Shown here piece by piece: positions 1 through 7,703 of a stretch of DNA of 60,446 bases. Positions within the stretch are counted from its first letter, which is position 1, and each line of letters opens with the position of its first letter. This stretch comes from Nitrospirota bacterium. Lineage in GTDB: Bacteria > Nitrospirota > Thermodesulfovibrionia > Thermodesulfovibrionales > JdFR-88. The stretch is taken from NCBI GenBank assembly GCA_021825295.1, contig JAKAHV010000018.1, forward strand, positions 1 through 60,446. Direction: 5' to 3'. Both the position numbers and the translations under genes were made by a program. The notes under the pieces were generated by a model. It saw only the letters and a program-made list of their open reading frames with translations, was not told the origin of the DNA and made no database searches.

Positions 1-389
1 CCGCAAGAAGAAGCCATGCCGCCGCAAGGGTTAACAATATAGCCAGCCTGAACCCCGCGCGCGCGGACAGACGGCCCCCTGACCTGCAGATTCTGGTTTT
101 TGGAAACTTCACTGGATACACCTCCGGCTGATAAAACTGGGTACTCAAGTCCGCAATTCAGAGATATTCGAGGTTTTTAAATCGCGAACGCCTCACCTGT
201 GACGGTCAACTATAACCGACGACGGCAACCGAAAGATGTATCCGGAATCACATCTGCCTCGAATATTTGCATGGGAGAAACTGATCGGGCCTGAGGCAAG
301 AGGAGTGGTTTACGGGACTGGTTCCCAAGCCGAACGGATCACGGCGGACCGCATCTTAAGAATAAATTGATATTCGCCCCTGGCGGCAA

Positions 390-405
390 TCCCGCCCCGG
401 CGGGA
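390..405. repeat. TCCCGCC-NN-GGCGGGA palindrome, copy 1
   Basis: A perfect 7-bp inverted repeat with a 2-base loop. The same palindrome with other loop bases occurs at 40071-40086 and 40134-40149, inside a longer repeat element. It is probably a small dispersed palindromic unit of the REP type. Confidence 0.6.
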
Positions 406-420
406 CCGCAGCGGGACTTA

Positions 421-505
421 CGCCCGGAAGGGAAAACGCGCGCTGAGCGGAAGGAGCGGGCAGATGCCCCGCCTTGCCCCACAAATCTGACGCAGGCCCG
501 GAGGA
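421..505 (+). repeat. Diverged dispersed repeat, copy A
   Basis: Bases 475-497 match the reverse complement of about 59608-59630 at 21 of 23 positions (core GCCCCACAAA..TGACGCAGGCC). The flanks also share short blocks in the same order (ACGCCCG, GGAGC, CAGAT), so the homology probably spans about 75-85 bp. The sequence does not fit a coding gene; it may be a degenerate transposon end. Confidence 0.45.
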
Positions 506-748
506 ACACACTCGTTGGTATCTGGCGGGTCCGGATGTGGCAGGGTCAGGTGGAGAGGATTTGTGCTTCCTGCGGCAAGACTATGGACGGGTCGGCGGCA
601 TTTTAAGCTTTACTTAAAAAACAATATATTAGTAAAATAAATTAGCGCGTCGATGGCCCCTCGCGGGGCTGGGGTTTTCTGGAACCCTTCAGGCGCGTCT
701 ATTAAACAGCGGCTTTAATATTTTCAAACACGTCTTTCAAATGGGGGT

Positions 749-825
749 GGTGGGCGTAGCTCAACTGGCAGAGCACTGGACTGTGGCTCCAGTGGTTGTG
801 GGTTCGATCCCCATCGCCCACCCCA
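749..825 (+). tRNA. tRNA-His (GTG)
   Basis: Complete cloverleaf. The acceptor GTGGGCG (750-756) pairs with CGCCCAC (815-821). The anticodon GTG is at 783-785 in the loop CTGTGGC. The T-arm contains GGTTCGATCC. The extra G at 749 opposite C822 is the G-1 base typical of tRNA-His, and the 3' CCA is encoded at 823-825. Confidence 0.96.
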
Positions 826-836
826 GCACCCTTGAC

Positions 837-909
837 GCGCCTGTAGCTCAGCGGATAGAGCATCGGCCTCCGGAGCCGAGGGTCGGAGGTTCGAATCCTC
901 TCAGGCGCG
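837..909 (+). tRNA. tRNA-Arg (CCG)
   Basis: The acceptor GCGCCTG (837-843) pairs with CAGGCGC (902-908), with discriminator G909. The anticodon is CCG at 870-872 between stems TCGGC and GCCGA, and the T-arm is GGAGG TTCGAAT CCTCT. CCA is not encoded, unlike the tRNA-His 11 bases upstream. The pair is probably co-transcribed. Confidence 0.95.
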
Positions 910-941
910 CTTCCTTTTTTTCGCGCCTTTTACGCATATGT

Positions 942-1667
942 ATGGCGCTTCTGCCGCTTGTCTTTATCATGCCGGCCTCCTCCCATGCCGCTGATATCGA
1001 GGCCGCCGCTGGAATCTGGCCGCAGGAGCCCGCCGGAAATCTCTCCTATCTGGGGGACACCCTGGATATGAGGAGAGACCTCAATTACACGCATGAAGAC
1101 AGGTTTACGGCCAGACTGAAGGTCCACCTGCCTGCCATGCTTCCAAACATGTATTTCATGGCCACATTCGTTAAATTCCAAGGTGAAAACGCATTGCCGC
1201 ATCCCTTCGCGTTCGGCGGCGCCGCATTTGCCGCCGGCACGCCCTTCAGTTCGGAGACCCAGCTTAACCATTACGACATCACCCCTTATTATTCGCTCAT
1301 CCCATGGCCCGCGAGGCGCATATTCAATGTGGACGCGGGCGTCAACGCCAGGGTGATCGAATACAGGACCTCGGTAACCCAGAACAATGCAAGTGTTACC
1401 GAGAGTTCGACTATCGTGGTGCCCCTGCTCTACGTCGGGGCGAGATTCAGGGCATCTTCCAGGCTCAGTATTGAGGGCGAGGCAAGGGGGTTGGTGTTCG
1501 GCTCCGAACACTATCTGGACTTATTAGGCAGGGTAAAGCTGGTCCCGGTCAGACCCGTCTTCATCGCTGTGGGCTACAGGTACGACAGCATGAGGATCGA
1601 CAGGCACGATATCAACCTGGATACGGAGTTCACGGGGCCGTTTGTGGAGGCAGGAATCGATCTTTGA
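942..1667 (+). CDS. Outer-membrane beta-barrel protein
   Basis: A 241-residue exported protein. The N-terminus is a hydrophobic signal sequence ending near SHAADIEAA, followed by a run of alternating amphipathic strands rich in aromatic residues and a C-terminal strand ending in a hydrophobic residue, as in small outer-membrane barrels. The GIWPQEPAG motif just after the signal resembles the TIGR04219 outer-membrane protein family (recognition from memory). The open frame runs back through both tRNA genes, but 942 is the only ordinary start after tRNA-Arg. No clear Shine-Dalgarno sequence and no basic residues precede the hydrophobic core, so the true N-terminus is uncertain. The gene begins only 32 bases after the tRNA and may depend on tRNA processing for its 5' end. 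Confidence 0.75.
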   Translation: MALLPLVFIMPASSHAADIEAAAGIWPQEPAGNLSYLGDTLDMRRDLNYTHEDRFTARLKVHLPAMLPNMYFMATFVKFQGENALPHPFAFGGAAFAAGTPFSSETQLNHYDITPYYSLIPWPARRIFNVDAGVNARVIEYRTSVTQNNASVTESSTIVVPLLYVGARFRASSRLSIEGEARGLVFGSEHYLDLLGRVKLVPVRPVFIAVGYRYDSMRIDRHDINLDTEFTGPFVEAGIDL

Positions 1668-1692
1668 TCGTATATAATAGGTATTTACATTT

Positions 1693-1714
1693 ATTTCCAA
1701 GCAGTTGTGGAAAT
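1693..1714. terminator. Possible bidirectional terminator
   Basis: A perfect 7-bp stem (ATTTCCA / TGGAAAT) with an 8-base loop lies between the convergent ends of the outer-membrane protein gene and phoU, in A+T-rich sequence. There is no long T-run, so this is only a candidate. Confidence 0.35.
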
Positions 1715-1758
1715 TTATTAAAGTAAAACTTGATGTCTAGAGGGAGTGTTTTTGTGTC

Positions 1759-2439
1759 TTATTTTTCTTCCAGCCCCTCGAATTCCTTCGGGAGCATGTG
1801 TCTGATGATCCTTCCCCTGACCATATAGACGACCATTTCGGCGATATTGGTGGCGTGGTCGCCTATGCGCTCAAGGTATTTTGAGATGTAGCTGACTTTC
1901 ATCGCGCGGGAGACGGTCCCGGGGTCCTGTGTCATGACGAAGGTAAGCTCCATGAGGACGGATTCGTTCAGGTCGTCTATCTCATCGTCCTGCTTGATGA
2001 CCCGGATGGCGAGCTCGGTGTCTTCATTGAGAAAGGCGTCTATGGCGTCTTTGACCATCTCCCCCGATATTTCCGCCATGCGGGGGATATCGATGTAGGG
2101 TTTAAGGATGGGCTCCTCGTCCAGCTCGAGCGCCCTCTCGGCGATGTTCACGGCGTTGTCGGCTATCCGCTCCAGGTCGGTGGTGATCTTCATGGCGGTG
2201 GTAAGGAAGCGCAGGTCCCTGCCCATCGGCTGCCGGAGTGCGATGAGCTCTATGCATTCCTCGTCGATCTTCACGTCATAGGAGTTGATCCGCCGGTCGC
2301 CTTCGATGACCGTCCTGGCCGCCTCCGTGTCCCGCTCGACAAGGCTCCTGACGGACTCCCTTATGGCAGTCTGCACAAGTCCCGCCATCGCCAGCAGGTT
2401 CTCCCTTAGCCTCCTGTAGTCCTCTTCCCTTACAGGCAC
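1759..2439 (-). CDS. phoU: Phosphate transport regulator PhoU
   Basis: A 226-residue all-helical protein with two PhoU repeats. Each carries the metal-binding E/D-rich motif: DLERIADNAVNIAE at about residues 88-101, and YLERIGDHATNIAE at about 188-201. PhoU restrains PhoR kinase and Pst transport when phosphate is plentiful. The start is GTG at 2439; AAAGGAG lies about 12 bases upstream, which is slightly long. It is the last gene of the pst operon, 59 bases after pstB. The length is normal for the family. Confidence 0.95.
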   Translation of the reverse strand: MPVREEDYRRLRENLLAMAGLVQTAIRESVRSLVERDTEAARTVIEGDRRINSYDVKIDEECIELIALRQPMGRDLRFLTTAMKITTDLERIADNAVNIAERALELDEEPILKPYIDIPRMAEISGEMVKDAIDAFLNEDTELAIRVIKQDDEIDDLNESVLMELTFVMTQDPGTVSRAMKVSYISKYLERIGDHATNIAEMVVYMVRGRIIRHMLPKEFEGLEEK

Positions 2440-2498
2440 GTCAAATATTATCTCCTTTCAACTCTTCTGTGTATCCCGGGCCGCCGGAGCAGCGCATT

Positions 2499-3260
2499 CT
2501 ATCCGAATCTGCCCGTCACGTAATCCTCCGTAAGCTTTTCCCTCGGGACGGTGAAAATCTTCTCCGTCCTGTCGAACTCAACCAGGTCGCCAAGCATCAA
2601 AAAACCCGTCCACTCGGAAATGCGGGCGGCCTGCTGAAGGTTATGCGTGACGATTATAATTGTAACATTTTCCTTTAGTTCCTCAATCAGCTCCTCTATC
2701 TTGGCGGTCGATATCGGATCCAGGGCCGAAGTGGGCTCATCAAAGAGCAGCGCCTCGGGCTCCACGGCAAGCGCCCTGGCGATGACCAGCCTCTGCTGCT
2801 GCCCGCCGGACAGGGCATAGGCGCTCTCATGGAGTTTATCTTTCACCTCGTCCCAAAGCGCGGACTGCTTCAGCGCGCGCTCGACCTTCTCGGACAAAAG
2901 AGATTTTCTGCGGATCCCCCTGAGCCTGGGGCCGTAGGCTATGTTGTCGAATATGGACATGGGGAAGGGGGTCGGCTTCTGAAATACCATGCCTATGCGG
3001 CTCCTGAGGTCTATGAGGTCTATGTCTTTAGCGAGGATGTTCATGCCCTGGAATATTATCTCGCCCTCGTACCTGTTGCCGGGATAGAGGTCGTGCATGC
3101 GGTTGAAGCACCTCAGCAGCGTGGTCTTGCCGCAGCCCGACGGCCCGATGAGGGCGGTCACCGTGTTTTTGTAGATGCCAAGGTTTATGCTGTTCAGGAC
3201 CTGGTGGTTGCCCGAGTAGCGGAAACTCAGGTTTTTTACCTCGATGTCAAGCTGGTTCAT
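2499..3260 (-). CDS. pstB: Phosphate ABC transporter ATP-binding protein PstB
   Basis: A 253-residue ABC ATPase. Walker A is GPSGCGKTT near residue 38, the PstB-specific [10 protein letters not shown] follows, the signature is LSGGQQQRL, Walker B is [12 protein letters not shown], and the switch histidine is in [11 protein letters not shown]. It powers high-affinity phosphate import through PstC/PstA. The open frame continues upstream to 3692 over pstA in another frame, but the conserved N-terminus [13 protein letters not shown] and the 4-bp overlap with the pstA stop fix the start at 3260. Confidence 0.97.
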   Translation of the reverse strand: MNQLDIEVKNLSFRYSGNHQVLNSINLGIYKNTVTALIGPSGCGKTTLLRCFNRMHDLYPGNRYEGEIIFQGMNILAKDIDLIDLRSRIGMVFQKPTPFPMSIFDNIAYGPRLRGIRRKSLLSEKVERALKQSALWDEVKDKLHESAYALSGGQQQRLVIARALAVEPEALLFDEPTSALDPISTAKIEELIEELKENVTIIIVTHNLQQAARISEWTGFLMLGDLVEFDRTEKIFTVPREKLTEDYVTGRFG

Positions 3261-4105
3261 TTCCTGCCGTACCTCAGCCGTATCGCAATCCTGCCGGCGA
3301 CCGTCACAAGCAGGATCACCAGCGTTATGACCAGGGCGGCCGCCCAAGCCTGGGCATGCCAGTCGGAATAAGGCCCCATCGCGTACTGGAATATGGTGAC
3401 GGTGAGCGAAGCGATGGGCTGGTTCATGTTCACCGAAAAGAAGGAATTGTTGAATGAGGTAAACAGAAGGGGCGCCGTCTCCCCGGCCACCCTCGCAATC
3501 GACAGCAGCACCCCGGTGAATATGCCTGTGATGGCGCCGCGGTAGACCACCTGGATTATCACCTTGTAATACGGGGCGCCAAGCGCGAAGGCCGCCTCCC
3601 TCAGCGTCCAGGGCACAAGGGCGAGCATGTTCTCGGTCGTCCGAAGCACGACCGGTATCATGATTACGGCGAGGGCGGCCGCCCCCGCCCATCCGCTGAA
3701 ATGGCCCAGCGGCTTTACCATGAGGGCGTAGATGAATGTGCCCACCACTATCGAGGGTACGCTCACCATGATGTCCGACAGCATGCTTATGTAATGCGAA
3801 ATCCTCCTGCCCCGGGCGTATTCCGCCAAAAACGTGCCGCCAAGTATGCCAACGGGCACGCCCATCCCCGTGGCAAAAATGGTGATTAGCAACTGCCCTA
3901 TGAATGCGTTTCTAAGCCCCCCGCCCGGGACCCCGGCCGGCGCGGGGTCTTGAAGAAAAAGGGCCGGCCTGATCGCCTTTGCCCCCTGGAGCACGACATC
4001 GCCCAGTATGAACACCAGCCAGAAGATGCCGAAAAGCGCAGCCAGAGTGCTCAGGGAAAGCGCGGAGAGGCTTTCAAGCCTCCTTATCCTTTCACGCCCC
4101 GTCAA
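3257..4105 (-). CDS. pstA: Phosphate ABC transporter permease PstA
   Basis: A 282-residue inner-membrane permease with six predicted membrane segments and the binding-protein-dependent transport EAA-type loop ([15 protein letters not shown], about residues 168-182), which couples to PstB. It forms the phosphate channel with PstC. The gene starts next to the pstC stop and overlaps pstB by 4 bp, indicating translational coupling. Confidence 0.96.
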   Translation of the reverse strand: MTGRERIRRLESLSALSLSTLAALFGIFWLVFILGDVVLQGAKAIRPALFLQDPAPAGVPGGGLRNAFIGQLLITIFATGMGVPVGILGGTFLAEYARGRRISHYISMLSDIMVSVPSIVVGTFIYALMVKPLGHFSGWAGAAALAVIMIPVVLRTTENMLALVPWTLREAAFALGAPYYKVIIQVVYRGAITGIFTGVLLSIARVAGETAPLLFTSFNNSFFSVNMNQPIASLTVTIFQYAMGPYSDWHAQAWAAALVITLVILLVTVAGRIAIRLRYGRK

Positions 4106-5101
4106 CTATGCCTCCCCCGGGAGCTTTTTTTGCGACCTGATCAAAAAAATCTTCGCGCCCGCTAGTATTATGAAGCTCAGCACGAAAAGAAGGAGCGCAA
4201 GGTAAAAAAGCGACGAAAGATACAGCTTTGACGAGGCCTCCGTGAATTCGTTGGCGAGCGTCACCGTAATGGTGGCCGCGGCATCGAAAAGAGAGGCCGT
4301 TATCTGGTGGTTGTTGCCCAGGACAAAGGCCACGGCCATCGTCTCACCAAGCGCCCGCCCCAGGGAAAGGGCCACGCCGCCGAAGATGCCCAACCTAGAG
4401 TACGGGATGACGACGTTTTTCATGACCTCCCACTTCGTGGCCCCCACGGCGTAGGCGGACTCCTTGACTATCGAGGGGGTCAGATTAAAGGCGTCCCTGG
4501 AGATGCTGGCCGTAAAAGGTATTATCATGATGGCCAGTATCAGGCTCGCCGTAAACATGTCTATGCCCATCGGGGTGCCCTGAAAGAGCCTGCCGATGAG
4601 GGGCAGTCTGCCCACGCTGTTCATGAGGGCGGGCTCTATGTGCGAGGCCATCAGGGGGGCAAGCGTAAAGAGCCCCCACATGCCGTAGATGATGCTCGGG
4701 ATGGCGGCCAGAAGCTCGATTGCAGCGCCTATCGGCCCCTTGAGAAAGTCAGGAGCTATCTCGGTCACGAATATAGCGATGCCAATCGCCACGGGGATTG
4801 CTATCAGCAGCGAAAGGGCGGTTGTGACGGCCGTGCCAAAGAGGTTGGTCGCCGCCCCGAACGATTCCGCCACGGGGTCCCAGTCCGTCCCGGTGACGAA
4901 TTTCAGGACGCCAAATTTCTGGATGGCCGGCCAGGATTCCTTGAGCAGTATGTAAAGGATGCCGAAGGTTATGGCAACCACGCTCAGGGCGGCAAGCGCG
5001 GTTACGGCGGAAAAAAGAATATCCAGCGGGTTTCTCCTGTGATAACGGGCTTTTCTGACCGAAATCGCCAAACCGGCGGCCTCTCTCTCCATCGTGCTCA
5101 T
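4106..5101 (-). CDS. pstC: Phosphate ABC transporter permease PstC
   Basis: A 331-residue permease. It has a cytoplasmic N-terminus, membrane segments starting near residue 24 (SAVTALAALSVVAITFGIL), and the EAA-type loop KESAYAVGATKWEVMKNV. The open frame could start at 5233, but that would place a PHO box and -10 hexamer inside the gene. ATG at 5101 has GGAAG five bases upstream and is preferred; ATG 5092 is the alternative. The gene opens the pstC-pstA-pstB-phoU unit. No pstS lies here, so the phosphate-binding protein must be encoded elsewhere. Confidence 0.94.
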   Translation of the reverse strand: MSTMEREAAGLAISVRKARYHRRNPLDILFSAVTALAALSVVAITFGILYILLKESWPAIQKFGVLKFVTGTDWDPVAESFGAATNLFGTAVTTALSLLIAIPVAIGIAIFVTEIAPDFLKGPIGAAIELLAAIPSIIYGMWGLFTLAPLMASHIEPALMNSVGRLPLIGRLFQGTPMGIDMFTASLILAIMIIPFTASISRDAFNLTPSIVKESAYAVGATKWEVMKNVVIPYSRLGIFGGVALSLGRALGETMAVAFVLGNNHQITASLFDAAATITVTLANEFTEASSKLYLSSLFYLALLLFVLSFIILAGAKIFLIRSQKKLPGEA

Positions 5102-5116
5102 GATCGCTTCCGCCCA

Positions 5117-5150
5117 AGTATACCCGGCCAATGTTACGGCAATGTTACAG
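5117..5150 (-). promoter_or_regulatory. PHO box and -10 of the pstC operon
   Basis: On the minus strand two 7-bp half sites, CTGTAAC (5150-5144) and CCGTAAC (5139-5133), are separated by 4 bp. They resemble the E. coli PhoB site (CTGTCAT-N4-CTGTCAT) in spacing and in the first four bases. Exactly 10 bp after the second half site is TATACT (5122-5117), a good -10 hexamer with no separate -35, as in PhoB-activated promoters. Transcription should begin near 5110, giving a very short leader to ATG 5101. Confidence 0.75.
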
Positions 5151-5480
5151 CAAGCTCTTTTTTTGTTTTTTTTGTTCAAGCTAAAAATTCCATTCTCCCG
5201 TTTTAAAACGATTTTTTTAGCCCTGCTGTTCAAATGCGTTCAACACCTCCGCTCAAAACTCCACTCCGGCCGGGCTTTTGAAAAGTCCTGCCGCCCACAT
5301 CATAACCCGCGGGGCCATGAAACTGTCCATGCCGGGTTGTTGCCCAAATAACTTTCCTAAATAAGTTTTTGCAAGCCCATTAATGGAAAATCTTTTTGAA
5401 TTATTTTGGACAGTTGTGTAATTCAGCTTCGTTATTCTAAGACAATTTGTTTGAAGGGAAAATCCGCTCTGGTTTGAGGG
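5151..5480. other. Spacer between phoR and the pst promoter
   Basis: About 330 bp between the end of phoR and the PHO box. I see no gene on either strand and no obvious terminator or riboswitch. The phoB-phoR message and the PHO-box-driven pst message are therefore probably separate units. Confidence 0.5.
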
Positions 5481-6725
5481 CTAATTGATGTAAATCCTCA
5501 CGGTTGTCCCTTTTCCGAAGTCGCTGTCGATGTGCATCTTCCAGCCTTGGGCAAGCACGAGGTGTTTTACGATGGCGAGGCCAAGCCCGGTGCCTCCCAG
5601 TTCCCTCGACCGGGAAGGATCAACCCTGAAAAATCTCTCTCCGAGCCTTGGGATGTATTTTTTGGGAACGCCTATGCCGGTGTCCTGCACCGAAAGTGTG
5701 CAGCGCCAGTCGTCCGTCTCCCTGACCCTGATCACAACCCCGCCCGTGTCCGTATACTTCACCGCGTTGTCCAGGAGGTTTGTAAGTATCTGCGCCAGCA
5801 TTCCGGGGTCGGCCTCGATGGAACACTCCTCAGATATGTCCTTTTTGAGGTAGATGCCCTTTGCGGCCGCCTTTTCCTCGAAAAGCGAAACCGCCCTGCC
5901 GACTACCTCCTGAAGATTGACCGGCTTTTTCTCTATCGCCATGGCCCCGAACTCTATCTTCGAAAGCTCTATGAGGTCTTTGATAAGCTGCTCCATCCTG
6001 CCCGCCTGGAACCCGATAACGTTCAGGAACCTGGAGAGGTCCTGCCTGTCTTCCATGGCGCCGTCAAGCAGGGTATCGACATATCCCCTTATCGCGGTAA
6101 CCGGGGTCTTCAGCTCGTGAGAGACGTTCGCGACAAAATCCTTCCTTATCTCGTCTATCCTCCGGTCGGCGGTCACGTCCCGGAAGACCACCACCTGGCC
6201 GGCGTACTGCTTCCTTCCGGCACTGGAAAAGGGGGTAGCCGTGATCTCTATGAACTTGGAGTTGAAGGAAAAGGTCTCTTTCACCTGCGCATTGCCTTGC
6301 CTTGCGGAATTTATGAGGCTGCCGAGCCCCATGACGTTTACAGATTCGGCAAGCCCCTTTCCGGCCAGATTTGCTGCCTTCAGAAAAAGTATGCCCTCGA
6401 AGGCCGGATTCACCGTCTTTATCCTGTCCTTGGAGTCGATGAGGGCGATGCCGTCCGGAATGTTTCTGAGCAAGACCGACAGCCTGTCTTTAAGCCCCTG
6501 GTTTTCAAGCTCCTTCTCCTCCAGGTTGGCGGCAAGGACGCTCAAATTGTACATGATCCTTGAAAAACCCCGCTTGCCCTTCAGGTAAAGCCGCCTGGAC
6601 AGGCCGCCCTTCACAAGCTCGTCTACAAACCCGTCAAGCTCGGAAAACCTCCGCAGAAAAACGATCGTCCTGAAGGCGAAATACAGCAATGAAAGGCAAA
6701 GGATTGCCAGAACAATCCGGGTCAC
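5481..6725 (-). CDS. phoR: Phosphate-sensing histidine kinase PhoR
   Basis: A 414-residue sensor kinase. One membrane segment (about residues 4-24) is followed by a short linker, a PAS domain (about 80-185), HisKA with phospho-acceptor His203 in VSHELKTP, and a HATPase domain with NLLDNAVKYT, DTGIGVP and GTGLGLAIV motifs. There is no periplasmic sensor domain, as in classical PhoR, which senses through the Pst/PhoU complex. The start is GTG at 6725, overlapping the phoB stop as GTGA; the open frame extends to 6875 only as a shadow over phoB. It lacks the second membrane segment found in many PhoR proteins. Confidence 0.93.
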   Translation of the reverse strand: MTRIVLAILCLSLLYFAFRTIVFLRRFSELDGFVDELVKGGLSRRLYLKGKRGFSRIMYNLSVLAANLEEKELENQGLKDRLSVLLRNIPDGIALIDSKDRIKTVNPAFEGILFLKAANLAGKGLAESVNVMGLGSLINSARQGNAQVKETFSFNSKFIEITATPFSSAGRKQYAGQVVVFRDVTADRRIDEIRKDFVANVSHELKTPVTAIRGYVDTLLDGAMEDRQDLSRFLNVIGFQAGRMEQLIKDLIELSKIEFGAMAIEKKPVNLQEVVGRAVSLFEEKAAAKGIYLKKDISEECSIEADPGMLAQILTNLLDNAVKYTDTGGVVIRVRETDDWRCTLSVQDTGIGVPKKYIPRLGERFFRVDPSRSRELGGTGLGLAIVKHLVLAQGWKMHIDSDFGKGTTVRIYIN

Positions 6726-7453
6726 GGACAGGGCTCCTTCTCGGTGAAGTAATACCCCACCCCCCTTTTGGTAAGTATGTAGCAGGGGTCCGAGGGGTCG
6801 TCCTCTATCTTTTCCCGCAACCGTCTTATATGGACGTCCACGGTGCGGGGCTCCACGTACGACTCGTTGCCCCATACCGCATCCAGGAGGAAATCGCGGC
6901 TCATGATCCTGCCGGGCCTGCGGACAAGGTACAAAAAGAGCTTGAACTCCACGGCGCTCAAATCAAGCTGCAGGCCCCGCTTCTTCACCGTGTATTTCTC
7001 CTCGTCTATGACGATCTCCCCGGCCTTTATTATCTTTCCTGCCGCCTCGCCCGCCTCGCCGGCCCCGGCAGAAACCCTGTATCGCCTGAGCACCGCCTTC
7101 ACCCGCGCGACAAGCTCCCTTGTGCTGAACGGTTTCGTAATATAGTCGTCCGCACCGAGTTCAAGCCCCAGCACCTTGTCTATCTCCTCGGAGCGGGCCG
7201 TCAGCATTATTACCGGCAACTGCCGGACCGCTTCATCGGTGTCGGATTTTATGAGCCTGCAGAGTTCCATGCCGTCTATCTCCGGCAGCATCAGGTCCAG
7301 GATTATGATGCCAGCCCTGCCATCGCGTATCTTCCTCAAGGCCTCCGCCCCATCCTTGGCGGTTTCGGTCCTGAAACCCTGCTTCCTCAGGTTGTAATCT
7401 ATAAGCTCCCTTATGTCTTTTTCGTCCTCGACTATCAATACCGCGCCATCCAT
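6722..7453 (-). CDS. phoB: Phosphate regulon response regulator PhoB
   Basis: A 243-residue OmpR/PhoB-type regulator. The receiver domain (about 1-120) has acidic residues ED at 9-10, phospho-acceptor Asp53 (ILDLMLP) and the KPFS lysine. The C-terminal winged helix (about 140-240) has RTVDVHIRRLREKI and the GVGYYF wing. It should activate the pst promoter through the PHO box when phosphate is scarce. ATG 7453 is chosen because the conserved receiver starts at once (MDGAVLIVEDE). An in-frame ATG at 7528 would add 25 residues without family support. Confidence 0.94.
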   Translation of the reverse strand: MDGAVLIVEDEKDIRELIDYNLRKQGFRTETAKDGAEALRKIRDGRAGIIILDLMLPEIDGMELCRLIKSDTDEAVRQLPVIMLTARSEEIDKVLGLELGADDYITKPFSTRELVARVKAVLRRYRVSAGAGEAGEAAGKIIKAGEIVIDEEKYTVKKRGLQLDLSAVEFKLFLYLVRRPGRIMSRDFLLDAVWGNESYVEPRTVDVHIRRLREKIEDDPSDPCYILTKRGVGYYFTEKEPCP

Positions 7454-7620
7454 CTCTGTTACCCTTTGGACCTGATCCTCCGGCGCCCCTTCTTTAATGA
7501 ATAAACTGCAATTAAATAATTTTAGCATTTTATCCGATTAAGAAGTAATGAGAGGGGGATCCGGCGCGATCAGATTGTTTTTCCGTGAAGGCTGTAATTT
7601 CCTGTTTTTAAAGGGTCTCA

Positions 7621-7650
7621 TTGACTTTTAGCGCTTCCAGGGGGTATCAT
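7621..7650 (+). promoter_or_regulatory. sigma70-type promoter for clpC
   Basis: TTGACT (7621-7626) and TATCAT (7645-7650) are separated by 18 bp. The predicted start near 7657 leaves a leader of about 45 bases containing AAGGAAGG before the clpC ATG at 7704. I see no CtsR- or CIRCE-type operator. Confidence 0.6.
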
Positions 7651-7703
7651 GTTTTTAGGGATAAAGAAACCCGCACAGGGATCAAAATAAGGAAGGTTTT
7701 AAG

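Larger units (their letters stand above)
1..748. other. Gene-poor region upstream of tRNA-His
   Basis: I see no convincing gene here. A 79-codon open frame at 367-606 lies over repeat sequence, has no ribosome-binding site and resembles no family I know. The stretch holds a perfect 7-bp palindrome (390-405) and a diverged dispersed repeat (about 421-505), both described separately. An A+T-rich patch at about 607-645 could supply the promoter for the two tRNA genes, but no hexamer pair is clear enough to name. Confidence 0.6.

Noticed and set aside
367-606. 79-codon plus-strand frame in the first kilobase
   Set aside because: It covers a palindrome and a dispersed repeat, lacks a ribosome-binding site and has low-complexity charged/proline composition.
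3261-3692. Upstream extension of the pstB frame
   Set aside because: It lies over pstA in another frame; the Arg/Gly/His-rich translation is typical of a shadow frame in GC-rich DNA, and PstB family length fits the start at 3260.
4307-5206. 299-codon plus-strand frame opposite pstC
   Set aside because: Antisense shadow of pstC with Arg/Gly/His-rich composition and no family resemblance.
5532-6563. 343-codon plus-strand frame opposite phoR
   Set aside because: Antisense shadow; phoR has all kinase motifs in the other strand.
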